From Uloborus plumipes (lineage: Eukaryota > Arthropoda > Arachnida > Araneae > Uloboridae), in assembly GCA_038373865.1 (NCBI GenBank), contig JAXGGA010002917.1, forward strand, positions 48,128-112,127: DNA of 64,000 bases, read 5' to 3'. The position numbers were made by a program, and so were the translations under genes. Under the pieces are notes generated by a model. It was given only the letters and a program-made list of their open reading frames with translations, was not told the DNA's origin and did not search any database. Position 1 is the first letter of the stretch, and the number at the start of each line of letters is the position of its first letter. Below are positions 23,467 to 33,905 of this stretch, one piece after another.

Positions 23467-23859
23467 TTAAAAGTTACCTACTGTGAAAATTAAAAAAAAA
23501 AAAAAGCTAGCATTGGACATATAAAGGATGAGAGAATTTAAAAACAAATGTTTCTACTTTTACTCGTGTAGAGATTATAGTAGAAGTGTAAATGAAATCC
23601 CAATCCTTACCATTTAAAGGATTTATACAGGACATTTCTGAACTCGTAGGCAAAACTTAAAAGGTGTCAGGGTGATACTCCTCAAAGTGACCAATTCGTT
23701 TTTTTATAATAAATTTTTTTTTTTCGTATCTGTTATTATTGATCGAAGTGATACAGCATCTAGACAAAAATTAAGAAAAGTATTAGGTATTATTTTCCAT
23801 TTTTCATAAACACAACATTTTTTTGTTTTAATGTTGAATCTTAGGTGGGGCGCGATACC

Positions 23860-24600
23860 CCGACTTACACCCACAACTTCGGCGTCGAAGTCGGAGTCAG
23901 GGAGCCAAACTGCTCTTAGGGCAAAGGAGTGGGCATCGAAATCGGAGGCCCTAAAAGTCTAGGAATGGGAATTCGTAATTGGTCATTTTCTCGCCGACTA
24001 CTTATTCCTGGTAAAAATATTTGCACTTTGAACTGTCATTTCATTTTATTTCAGTGATATTTATCTTTAACTAGAGGCATTATTAAGTCTACGAGTTATG
24101 GTATTTCGATTTCTGTTAAAAACTATTTTTCTTTTTTTTTTAACCAAAAAAGGAGAATATATTCAGAAACTGCACTTTTTGTGTGTGTGTGTGAGTTGTC
24201 GTTATTGTTAAAAATTTTTAAACTCCTCAAAAAATACCCTTAAAATAGCTAATTCGAAAAAAAATATTTTCTATACATGTTTTTTATCAAGAACTTTTTA
24301 CCTACAAAATTTGTTTGAAGCAGTTCCACCTTTTTCGGGATCTATATTTGCTTTAAATTTCCCCGAAGGCACTAGTATGTGTGTGTTTTTTTTTTTTTTT
24401 TTTTTACTGCTTAAAATTAAATGAAAAATTGTTCGTATCAAAAAGCGAAATATAGAAATAAAATGCCGTAAAGGTCTTATGAGCAAAAATAAAAGTTTAT
24501 TTGGATCAGACAATTCCTTCAATAGTTATTTGGGGGGGGGGGACAGACAGACACTTACATACACATTTTCCCGGTATCAAAACCCTACTTAACAATTTAA
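23860..24600. repeat. Decayed third copy of element X/Y (Z)
   Basis: It has the same order as Y: a GTCGGAGTC patch, then TTTGTTTGAAGCAGTTCC, TAAATTTCCCCGAAGGC, a T-run, AAAAAGCGAAATAT, a G-run, GACAGACAGAC and TATCAAAACCCTACTT. Every block is present but diverged, so this is an older copy in the Y orientation. Confidence 0.55.
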
Positions 24601-25079
24601 TTTTTTTTTTTAAATATTTATTTGCTTTTCCTTTTCTTTTTCCTTTTTTTTTTTTTTTTTTTGCAATTTTTTAAGATACATATTAAGCTTTGTTTCATAC
24701 TTTTTTTGCTCTTACTTTATTGTTAGGGGAAAGTATGCTAAACAGGGGTTCATTGCAAGATCTAAACTCGTGTCAGCAATTACTATAGCTAGTTCTTCAC
24801 TTAACTTTGATTTTGAACTAATAATGCAAGTTTTAATTTCCAAGGGATACTTTTACAGTTCTAAAAAAATAGCTAAATTACATGAAATATTAAATAAAAG
24901 TTTTACATCAAAAACAGTTTTTTAACCTTTATTAGAAACTGCTAGCAAATACGCGAAAAAATCCAGCCAAAGGCGAAAAAATCGACATTGTTCTAGTGTC
25001 TGAGTTTAATTTTAGAATTTGATCCTAAAAATGCATTGTATCACCTTTCGGAATACCAGCGCGTTACAATTCTTAGACG

Positions 25080-25275
25080 TAATAGATTCCCCCCCCCCCC
25101 CAACTGAACATCACTCGCTCACACACACACACACTTCCTTATCTTGCAGCAACCAGTTCACCGAAGCGTAATAGTCGTTTTGCTGCATTAAGGGTCATAC
25201 GGCAAAGAAACCAACTTTACGTGTATTAGGGAAATCCAACGTTGTTAGCAGAGTGAAGTGGGCTTTTAAAAATTA
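25080..25275 (+). repeat. Dispersed repeat, copy 1, with (CA)n
   Basis: A C-run and (CA)n tract lead into ACCAGTTCA, CGTTTTGCTGCATT, AGGGTCATACGGCAAAGAAA and CTTTTAAA. The same order recurs at 33725-33905 in the same orientation. Confidence 0.6.
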
Positions 25276-26697
25276 ATATAATTTTTGAGTGGGGCTTCTT
25301 CACTGTTTTCCCCCTTGTCTTCCCCGCCTCTTTTTTTGTAAGGTGAATTTTTTTCTGTCCTAGTGCATCAGAATATGTTTGGTAAGTTGCGTTATTAAAA
25401 CAATATTTAGATACATGCATTGGATTTATACGTGAAAAAAAATTTTTTGCTATGTTTACAGCTTCTCTTTCAGTATACTAGAGCTTTCTGACATGGGATT
25501 TTGTTTTATAAAATGTATGCTTTTTTACAGTAACATTGAGCCATATTAAGTTACAAAATATACCCTTAAAGCCTAATTTTTTACAGATAAATTTATAGTT
25601 AGTTAAAAGTGATATATATACATTCGTATATTTATCCATCAACCATCAATTGCTTATCATAACAGGACTAATAATTATTAGGGATGCACCGAAAAACAAA
25701 CTAGCTGATCACTGATTACCGATTAATCGGCTGTTCAAACGCGGCCGATTAATCTACTCGGCCGAATATCTATCATTCTAACTGCTATCAATGTCTTCAT
25801 GTCTTTTTCTTTTCCTTTACAATTTCGATTTAGAAATACTAGTAATTAATTTATTTCTGAACAACAATTTTTTTCCAACTTTTTCAAAAAAATTCAAAAT
25901 TTCATCCAATTTCTATTAGCTAATTTTCATATTATTGTTATTAAAATAAACTAGATACGAAAATTCAAACAAAAAACAGGGGGCTAAAATTATAAACTTG
26001 TCTAAAATATTATAACAATGGAGAACAAGAAGTTCTGTCAAGAACTAAACGAGCCTACTTTCCTGTACATCGACATCGGCATTCTAGCATCTGATCATTA
26101 TTCTCTTGATTATCTGAGACTGAAAATTATGTCAAACATACCTTTTTCGCACTTAAAGCTGATTTCGAAAAGAAAAATATACCCCTCTCATCAGATGAAA
26201 TAAACACGTAAAAAGTAAATAAGCGAATAAATAAAGTTTTGTCGCACCTTTTAAAGAATGTAACTGTTACAGTTCTTCCGTAGAAAAAATCCTCAATCGT
26301 TTTCAAAAAATAAATAAATAAATAAATAAATAAAAGTACAAAGAGCATCAAAACACATTTTATCGAAGAAAGAAAAAAAAAGAAAAAAAAAACTCGTTCG
26401 CTAATAAAATATCTCTAATTTCACTTTTTATCCGTTGCCAGTTGTTAAATATCAATAAAGAGCAAAATGCACTCTTGAATGAAAAATTTTTGTTACAAAA
26501 AAAAATGTCTGACAAAAAAAAAGAAAAATAATAACAATAATAAATAAAATAAAACGAATAAATAAATAAACAAAAAATCGTCTGCACAGTCAGTAATTTT
26601 TTTTCTGAGCCTGCATTTCCGCCATGTTTGCGGAGTCAGAGTCAGAATCAGAGTCCTCACAGAAGATAATTCAGAAAAGTACTTCACAATCATTATA

Positions 26698-27347
26698 CAG
26701 GGTGTCCACTCCTATCGTGGACCAATAGCTAATTTCTAAACCGTTAGAGATAAGCATATAGTTCATTTAGGAAAAAATCTCCAAATTACGAAAGGAATTT
26801 TGGGTCTATTCAATGTTTTTCAAAAAATCAAATTTTGAAAGAGTTACGAAATTTAAATTTTTATACAGCCCCCCAGTCCTATCAATCATATTTAGTAAAA
26901 CATTCTTGACACTGTAACGTTTAAAACTAAAAAAAAATCACTCTTCTACGACAAAAATTGACCGAGTTATGACGTTTTGAAAAATCAAGATTTTGAATGA
27001 TTTTGCATACGGTCCCTTAAGCGATCTCTCGATGACGTCATGAAGTAATGCAAAATCTTGATTTTTCAAAAGGTCATAACTCGGTCAATTTTTGTGGTAG
27101 AACAGTGATTTTTTTTTAGTTTTAAAGTTACAGTGTCGAGAATGTTTTACTAAATATGATTGATAGGACTGGGGGACTGCATAAAAATTTAAATTTCGTA
27201 ACTCTTTCAAAATTTGATTTTTTGAAAAACATTGAATAGACCCAAAATTCCTTTCGTAATTTGGAGATTTTTTCCCAAATGAACTATATACTTATCTCTA
27301 ACGGTTTAGAAATTAGCTATTGGTCCACGATAGGAGTGGACACCCTG
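26698..27347. mobile_element. Palindromic mariner-type MITE
   Basis: A 650-bp element of which almost all is two inverted arms of about 310 bp around a short unique centre (about 27005-27040). Ends CAGGGTGTCCACTCCTATCG and its complement sit between TA dinucleotides. Element X has the empty site near 9745 (GATAAATAATG), which confirms insertion at TA. No coding region; it was probably moved by a Tc1/mariner transposase. Confidence 0.88.
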
Positions 27348-27439
27348 TATATAAAAACCATTTTCGTACAAAGTTAGTTTGAAAGAAACCTGACTTTAAG
27401 TTCAGGATCAACATTCAACTTAAATTCCCCGTAGGCGCT

Positions 27440-28020
27440 AATGTTAATTTTTTTTTTTCTGAACGGTTCAATATTTAACGAAAAATGGTTCAAATCAAAA
27501 AGCGAAATATGGGAATGAGCCTCTCCGAAATCTTTCAAACAAAAAAAATTTATTCCATTCGGACGGTTCACTCAAAAGTTATTAGGTGGGGAAAGGTTGC
27601 TTGAACGGTTCATTGTTGAACTAAAAAATGTTCAAATTGAAAATTTAAGTACGGTAATGAAGTATCCTTGCTGAGATCCTTCGAACAAAAAAAAGTTTAT
27701 TTAAATCGGACTGTTCACTCAAAAGTTATTAGGGGTGCCAGCTTGCTTGAACGGTTCAATGTTGAACGAAAAATTATTTAAATCGGAAATTTAAATACGG
27801 GAATGAAGTATACTTGATAAGATCTTTCGAACAAAAAAAAGTTTGTTCAAATCAGACTGTTTATTCAAAAGTTAGCATTGCGGGACAGGTTGTTTGAACG
27901 GTTCAAAGTTGAACCAAAAATTGTTCAAATCGAAAAATCAAATATGGGAATGAGCTGTACTCGCCGAGATCTTTCCAACAAAAAAAAAGTTTGTCCAAAT
28001 CGGAATGTTCATTCAAAAGT
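27440..28020. repeat. 147-bp tandem units of element Y
   Basis: GAACGGTTCA occurs at about 27462, 27595, 27748 and 27896 with the same unit content as in X. A G-run of about 20 follows at 28025. Confidence 0.8.
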
Positions 28021-28130
28021 TATTGGGGGGGGGGGGGGGGGGGGCAGACAGACCGACCGACACACAAATTCCTCATCTCAATACCCAACTTTCAAATTTT
28101 TAATTTTTCGATATTCATTTTATCTTTTTA

Positions 28131-29733
28131 CTAGCGGTACCCGCACGGCTTTGCCCGTGGTATAAAATTAAAAATTCATTTGTAAAAAATTAATATAGCA
28201 GAAAAAATACTCTATTTTAGTTATTCAACTGTAATTCTTTTAAAGAATGATATAAAAATTTGGCATGGACCCCACACTACTTCCTTTTACGTGTAAATTT
28301 CTTAGTAGATGCCTTAAGTGCTAAAATAGTGCTTGGAGTGAGCAAGATAACAATTCAAACATTTACATCCCTAGTTTGCCACAAAACAATGCAAAAAAAT
28401 GTTTTTCATTGATTAATCTCCTAAACATCGCCGATTTTAACATCACTCAGTGGATTTTTCGCAAAATATCGCCAATAGCGCCAAATTGAACCAAAATAAA
28501 AATAATAATTTTTTTCGCCAAGTTTGCCGCCAACTTGGCGATATGTCGCCAAATTGGCGTCAAACACTTGGCGACTAAAAGCTTGGCTATATATCGCCAA
28601 GTGGTCGCGCCAATTCATATCACTTTTGTCTGCATTGAAATTAACACTGATTTACCCCATAAAAGGGGTAAAAACACCCTTGGGGGACAAAAATAAGCCA
28701 AAAGAGAAAATAAGAACAATTTTGCTGCTCACAGAAATCTTACCAAAGTTTAAAAGAAGAAGAAAGTTTTCTTTCCTACCTTCAAAAACAAAATAATAGA
28801 AATTTCGTGCATTATTCTTCACCATGATAATAAAAACAATAAACATCGACAAACATCAACCAGCAAATGATAAATTAAAAGCCAAACTCGTTCACTCAAG
28901 CCATTTACTGCAATTTATATTGAAATTAAAAAAAAGGAAATAAAATATGTTTTGCCAGACGATAAATTTAGAATGGTTTACTATCATGTTGTTTCTTTTT
29001 TGACCTCATTTAGTTAAACAATGTTTCCCTCTTCTACACAACTCGTCAGATAGCCAAAATATCTCTAAACTCACAACAATGGTACGTGTCAGTTTCTTCC
29101 TTCTCTACCTTTTTTAAAGAAAGGACTCGATTTCTCATTTGATTGACAGGTGCCATCTTATCACGATTTTATTATATTTCATTTGACTAATTTTAATAAG
29201 GCTTGGAGTTTGGATTGCTACAAAAACAAATACATTTTTAAAATTATTAATGGAAAAAGAACGAAACAAATAAACGAAATAAAAACGTAACCATGGTAAC
29301 AACATTAAAAGTTGATTTCCGTTGATAAAATAATTCATTTCATTGACCATTTTAGAATCGTTTGGCTTGCTTTACTGAAGATAAGCCTTGAATTCCGGGA
29401 TTCTAAAAACAATTGTTACAGCTCTCCTGGTGATCGTAGAAACTTCGAAAAAACATCATTTTGTGCAGAAAATTTCAATCTTTCGAATGACATAAGACTT
29501 GAAAATGTGTATGGAATATTTCTTCCCTATTTTATCGAATTTCCGCTAAGAATTCGAATAGAAAAAGAACGAAATGGAATGTTCGAAAAATCGCTTCGAG
29601 GTGCAAATCTACATGCTACAAACTAATTTTGTGCCAAGTGGCATGAAAATCGACCGAACGGTTTTGGCGCTACGCGCGTAACAGACAGAACGAAAGACAG
29701 ACAAACCTTCAGCTTTATTATTAGTAGAGAAGA
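28131..29733 (-). mobile_element. Helitron-like element, copy 1
   Basis: On the minus strand it starts TCTTCTCTACTAATAATAAA after an A and ends GCGGGTACCGCTAG before a T. The 3' end has a GCGG/CCGC hairpin directly before CTAG, and insertion between A and T fits Helitron rules. Element X shows the empty site (TTTTTATTTTTTTAACTTGG on the reverse strand, near 6440). At 1.6 kb there is no Rep/helicase, so it is non-autonomous. The interior has a TTGGCG-rich block (28500-28620) and a GACAGACAGAC stretch near the 5' end. A second copy is at 40316-41992. Confidence 0.75.
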
Positions 29734-29761
29734 TTTCTTTTCGGCTTTTTTTTTTTTTTTT

Positions 29762-29821
29762 TTCGGATTTGGCGATATTTTTTTTACTTGGCGATATTTT
29801 TGGACTTGGCGATATTTTTTG
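29762..29821. repeat. TTGGCGATATTTTT short tandem repeat
   Basis: Three units, the inverted equivalent of 6358-6432 in X. Confidence 0.75.
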
Positions 29822-30398
29822 GATGCATTAAGCCACTTTTGATACTTTTTTCGTCTTTCTTCTACACTTCCGTACAACATATTACTCTTGTGTTTGCAGA
29901 AAGTTATTTATTTGTTTATAAATATTTTTCATTGTAAATGATTGTTCAAGGCATACTTAAATTAAATTTATTTAAAAAATATTTTTTGTCCGTTTAATCG
30001 GCATATTTTTGGCCGATCATAAATAAAATGAAATACTCATGTTTTTCACATTCCAATTTAAAAGTCCTGCAATTTAATTATTCATACTAGTGTCATGTTA
30101 ATATAAGCTGTGAGGGTTATTTTTTAATATTTCACTCAATTTTATACATTTTGGAAACGATTAGTTTTGCTTTTACTTTGTACACTTCCATATTGCATGT
30201 TATGGTAATGTTTGCAGAAAATAGTATACTGTTAGTAAATTTTCTCATCATAGCTCCTTATTGAAGATATATGCTTTTAAAAATAATATTAAAAAACATT
30301 TTTTCCGACGACTAATTGGCAAAATTTGAAGGATTATAAATAATCGGCAAAGAGGCCGATTATGGTCGATTAATTTGTGCATCCCTAATAATTATATT

Positions 30399-30659
30399 CA
30401 TCATCATCAAAATCACAACAGCCTTTTGCAGACCAAGGCCGACTCGCTGACTTTCCTCCAGTTGACCCTATTAGTCGCAACAGCCCTCCATTGGTTGATT
30501 CCCATTAGTTTTAGGTCATTATCGACATCGTCCAATCATCGAGTGGGTGGTCGTCCTCAACGTCTACTCCCTTCAATTTTCGAAAAAGTCACTTTTTTGG
30601 TAGGGACAGCATCAGCATGTCTATAAAGATGTCCTAGCCACCGAATACGTGAAGCTTTT
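30399..30659 (-). mobile_element. 5'-truncated LINE, 3' end
   Basis: A LINE tail flanked by a 12-bp target duplication AATAATTATATT (right copy 30660-30671; left copy 25670-25678 plus 30396-30398, split by the hAT). On the minus strand the coding remnant ends in a stop at 30413-30415, followed at once by a (TGA)n tail. There is almost no 3' UTR. Confidence 0.8.
30413..30652 (-). pseudogene. LINE ORF2 C-terminal fragment, dead
   Basis: About 79 codons of the C-terminal tail of a non-LTR retrotransposon polyprotein. They read RIRWLGHLYRHAD, then an RRxGRPP core and WRxxATNRVNWRKV, the spacing familiar from the end of many LINE reverse transcriptases (downstream of the RT domain). Two in-frame TGA stops occur, one replacing an arginine and one replacing the tryptophan before LDDV. 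The RT and endonuclease parts are absent because of 5' truncation. The clade cannot be decided from this piece. Confidence 0.75.
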
Positions 30660-30672
30660 AATAATTATATTA

Positions 30673-31650
30673 GTCTGTTTATATTTATCTTCATTATTTC
30701 TATTTATTTCATTTGCTTAATTTATTTGATTATAAATATTTAGATAAATCTTTTCTTTATACTAAATTTATATAGCTTTTGATCTGAATCCTTATGCAGC
30801 TATTTAACTCCATCTCTATATTACTCATTCTTCAATTCATCTAAATATACATAGTTTTACTTATTTTCTTTAGACATATATCCTTCCACTTCCAGTAATA
30901 AAACTTTTAACGCTTTATTTATTAATATGTTTTTTGTAATCTCTTTGTTCATATTTTTTCTATCTGATTTAATATTCATGTTATGTCATCTCTTAAACTA
31001 TTTCTCTACTTATTTGCATAAATATTCTTTTATGACACTATATACATGTATTTATTTATTTATTTTACCAAACTATTAGTCTATTTTTCATCAGCACTCC
31101 TTTAAGAGATACTTTACAATAATAAAATACACCTTTTTCTTGCTTCATATCTATCTCTCCATCTCTCTATAGCCCCAAAAATCCACCTTTATTTTATTCT
31201 ATGTAACAACATTTCATGCAGTGATTTGATAAACGCGGTTTGAAAACATTTTGTTATCAAAGGCAATTTGATAATAAAGCATATTTGAAACAAATTTCAA
31301 GTTGATTATATTCTACAGCAATTTACTAAAGCGTCCGTTGATTTAATGTAAAGACAATGGTAGAAAAAAATACTTGAATGCCCAAAAAGCTTTATCCGAC
31401 AAAGTGTCACCATTAAAAAAGTAAATTAGCCTTCAAAGAAAAGAATAATATGTTTTTTATCTATTTAAATCATAGGAACATTGCTCAAATTAACCAAGTT
31501 TTTAATTATTTAATTAAAACTTTCCGGGGAAAAGAGTTAACTTCTCTCCCAATTAGTTCCCAAAAAAATTACACATATTCAATCTAACAACTGAAAGCTA
31601 TTAATTCCATTAATAATAACATTAATGATAATTATCTGTCAAGTTTTACT
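30673..31650. other. AT-rich spacer
   Basis: Simple AT-rich sequence with many TTTATTTATT words; no feature recognised. Confidence 0.5.
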
Positions 31651-31659
31651 GATATTTGA

Positions 31660-31960
31660 CAATGATCTTGCTACTGGAGCCATTTTAGCACTCCTTCCTG
31701 TAATTTCAGCTACTTTCGCCGCTTCATTACACAATTGACCGTCTTGACATTGATATAAACCCACCAGCAGCTAATGGCAATTTTGTTCATATTCCGTAAA
31801 AGAGGAGCCATCTTTAAAGGTCAATAAATCAAAATTACTTTCTGCAGTGGCAACGTCTGCGTTAGGTTCTTAGATTTTCGGCTCAATGTGGCAGAACCGA
31901 AAGTCAAGGAATAGCTCCTAAAATTACACATCCTCCATTAAGTAAAGGATACTTAAAAGT
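31660..31960. other. Complex non-repetitive segment
   Basis: A patch of balanced composition with no transposon ends and no open frame of note. Candidate unique host sequence, possibly part of the same block as 32880-33290. Confidence 0.25.
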
Positions 31961-32879
31961 CTCTTGACTAATAGTGCCAAAATCATTCTGAAAAATTACT
32001 TAATAGTTTTACGCAATTAATCTCGCTGCGATATAACAAAGACGACGCGCCCTGTCATTTATCCATACCATAAAAGCCCCGCTGAAAAATGGGACATAAA
32101 CCATTAAACTGATGTGGAGGAGGGGAGAAGCGCGAAGAGAAAAAACAGCAGAGAAAAAACTTTTTTTCTACACACCCTTCTCTTCCCGATCTTGGTGTAG
32201 AAATTTCCAAAACTTCATTATCTGTCGCTCCTCTAAGACATTTTCTTCTAATGAGCCGATAGTCCGTGTCCCTGATTAATTTCAGCTCCAAGATTGTGCA
32301 AAAAAAATCTTGAGGGGGGAAAAGAAAGATAAGGATGAAGTCCCGCAAAAACCGTGTAAGGGGAAATTAGGGCTGCGAAAAAAAAATCTTATCCACAGGC
32401 TAGATATTAGTTAATCATGCAGACTGGGAAAGAAAAAATTAGAGCGAGGGAAAAAAATTTAAGCTCTAATTAAAAGTAGGAGGTAAAAAAGAATATTGGG
32501 TGGAAAAAAAGTAATGTGTAAAAATTCGATGAACGCTTTTGTGTTCTCCTTTACCTTTTGTTGATGAATAGAATCTCGTTAGTATCTGTATCAAAACCTC
32601 GTGTAATAGAGTAGCGAGCGATGAAAGGACAAAAAATGAATAAAAGTTGGAACAAACAATAAAAAAGCATGAAAAAAGTCTTTTGTATTCGTTTTTAACT
32701 TCAACGCGCTTAGGGGATCAAAACATACGTATGGATTAAAAAAAGAGTTAGCCGGGAGAAAAAAAAATTGGAGATGAAAAAAGTAAGAAAAACGGGGGAT
32801 GCTTTACGATGCTTGGAAAAAAAAGTCCCCGTTCCGTCATTACCATGTATGAAAACGATTTTACTCAATAATTGCGTCT
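31961..32879. other. A-rich spacer
   Basis: Many GAAAAAAA tracts. Frames of 97 codons (32055-32348) and 81 codons (32710-32955) on the minus strand show no recognisable domain. Confidence 0.4.
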
Positions 32880-33290
32880 TTAATGGCCAATAGCGATTAT
32901 TCTGTGCTTTGAACGGAACAATGGGAGGCCGAGATGAATCGGCACCGTCGCCCAATCAGGGCGCCGCGGGGGCGTGGCCTGCTTCCCGTCTTGTGGATTA
33001 GGCGACAATTAATTCTCCTTCAGACCACCAGGTGTCTCTGGCAAGCGATTAGTCGCCTGATGAACGGCATTAATTCCCCCAGCACTCTCACGGCGCTGTA
33101 GCGGCGCCTGATTTGGCTCTTTATGCCATTTTTACAAAACTTTATCTGCTGAGGCCCTTAATGATGCCACGGAGCCGCTGAGAGCTATTAAACTGTGAGA
33201 CTGGAGCAGGGACTCTCTCAAACGGCGCTATATGGAAAGGAGAACGGCGCGATAAAAGTAGGATCTCATTGCATTGCAGGATTAGAACAC
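32880..33290. promoter_or_regulatory. Candidate conserved regulatory island
   Basis: A roughly 400-bp block that is clearly more GC-rich and complex than anything nearby, without homopolymers, repeats or transposon ends. Visible binding-site-like words are CTTTGAA (TCF/LEF type, 32907-32913), AACAAT (Sox type, 32917-32922), CCAAT (32952-32956), GGGGGCGTGG (Sp/KLF type, 32968-32977), CAATTAATT (33006-33014), the E-box CAGGTG (33029-33034), CATTAATT near 33069 and TTATCT (GATA type, 33142-33147). No long frame crosses it. A developmental enhancer is my inference; an unrecognised exon or promoter is possible. Confidence 0.35.
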
Positions 33291-33612
33291 ATTGTAGCAG
33301 TGTGGAGTGGATAATTTTATTTTATTTATGCTCTGAACATTTTATTCTTATAAAGACAGCAAATAAATAGCTGTAAAAATATGATAAATATTTTCTTTCT
33401 AAAAGAGATAATTTGTTCAATCAATTTGTACGTGATACGTTCAGATAATTATTTTTTAACTACGCGAAAAAATTTAAAAAGTTAATACTTCATATTACGA
33501 CTCATAATGGCTCCCTATATTCGAATGCATGGAAATTAAAAGCGAAAGTTTAAAATCCCTGGAATAAAATTCCAATATAATCGTAAAAATTATTTGCGCA
33601 ACTAGATTGAGA

Positions 33613-33724
33613 AAATTTTTAAATTACCAATTATTTAGATTATTAAATTACCATTCATTTGCGCACCGGACTCACATTACCAATTATTAGATTATTAAAT
33701 TACCATTCATCTGAATACCGGACA
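33613..33724. repeat. Short tandem duplication, about 55-bp period
   Basis: AAATTACCATTCAT, ACCAATTATT and CCGGAC words occur twice in order. Confidence 0.7.
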
Positions 33725-33905
33725 CACTCACACATACGTTACGCACTTCCTTTTCCTATAAGAAACCAGTTCATCATAACTTAATACTCGTTTTGCTGCA
33801 TTGAGGGTCATACGGCAAAGAAACTAACTTTACATGGTTAGGAGATGGCAGTGCGCTTTTAAGTTTTTAATGCGCTTTTAGGGTGAGACTTCGTTACTGG
33901 TTATA
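33725..33905 (+). repeat. Dispersed repeat, copy 2
   Basis: It matches 25080-25275: CGTTTTGCTGCATT, AGGGTCATACGGCAAAGAAA and CTTTTAA in the same order, with a shorter CA-like tract at its left. Confidence 0.6.

Larger units (their letters stand above)
26024..29861. mobile_element. Unclassified repeat element Y (inverted sister of X)
   Basis: It matches X on the opposite strand from AACAAGAAGTTCTG (26024) to CGTCTTTCT (29860), with a mariner-type MITE (26698-27347) and a Helitron (28131-29733) inserted. X lacks both and so supplies the empty sites. It carries four 147-bp units, a G-run with GACAGACAGACCGACC, and three TTGGCGATATTTTT units. No recognisable protein. Confidence 0.65.
25679..30387. 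mobile_element. hAT transposon, non-autonomous, heavily invaded
   Basis: Termini TAGGGATGCACCGAAA and TTTGTGCATCCCTA, with an exact 8-bp target duplication ATAATTAT (25671-25678 and 30388-30395). The arms (25679-26023 and 29862-30387) carry repeated AATCGGC/GCCGATTA words near the ends, as expected of subterminal transposase-binding sites. The right arm is internally duplicated (about 29865 and 30175 onward). Most of the 4.7 kb is the later insertion Y and its passengers. No hAT transposase remains. Confidence 0.85.

Noticed and set aside
29312..29626. 104-codon plus-strand frame, partly repeated at 40428-40667
   Set aside because: The two frames match because both lie in copies of the same Helitron; no known domain, and the frame is not kept over its full length.
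32710..32955. 81-codon minus-strand frame next to the regulatory-like island
   Set aside because: No domain recognised; half of it is A-rich low-complexity DNA.
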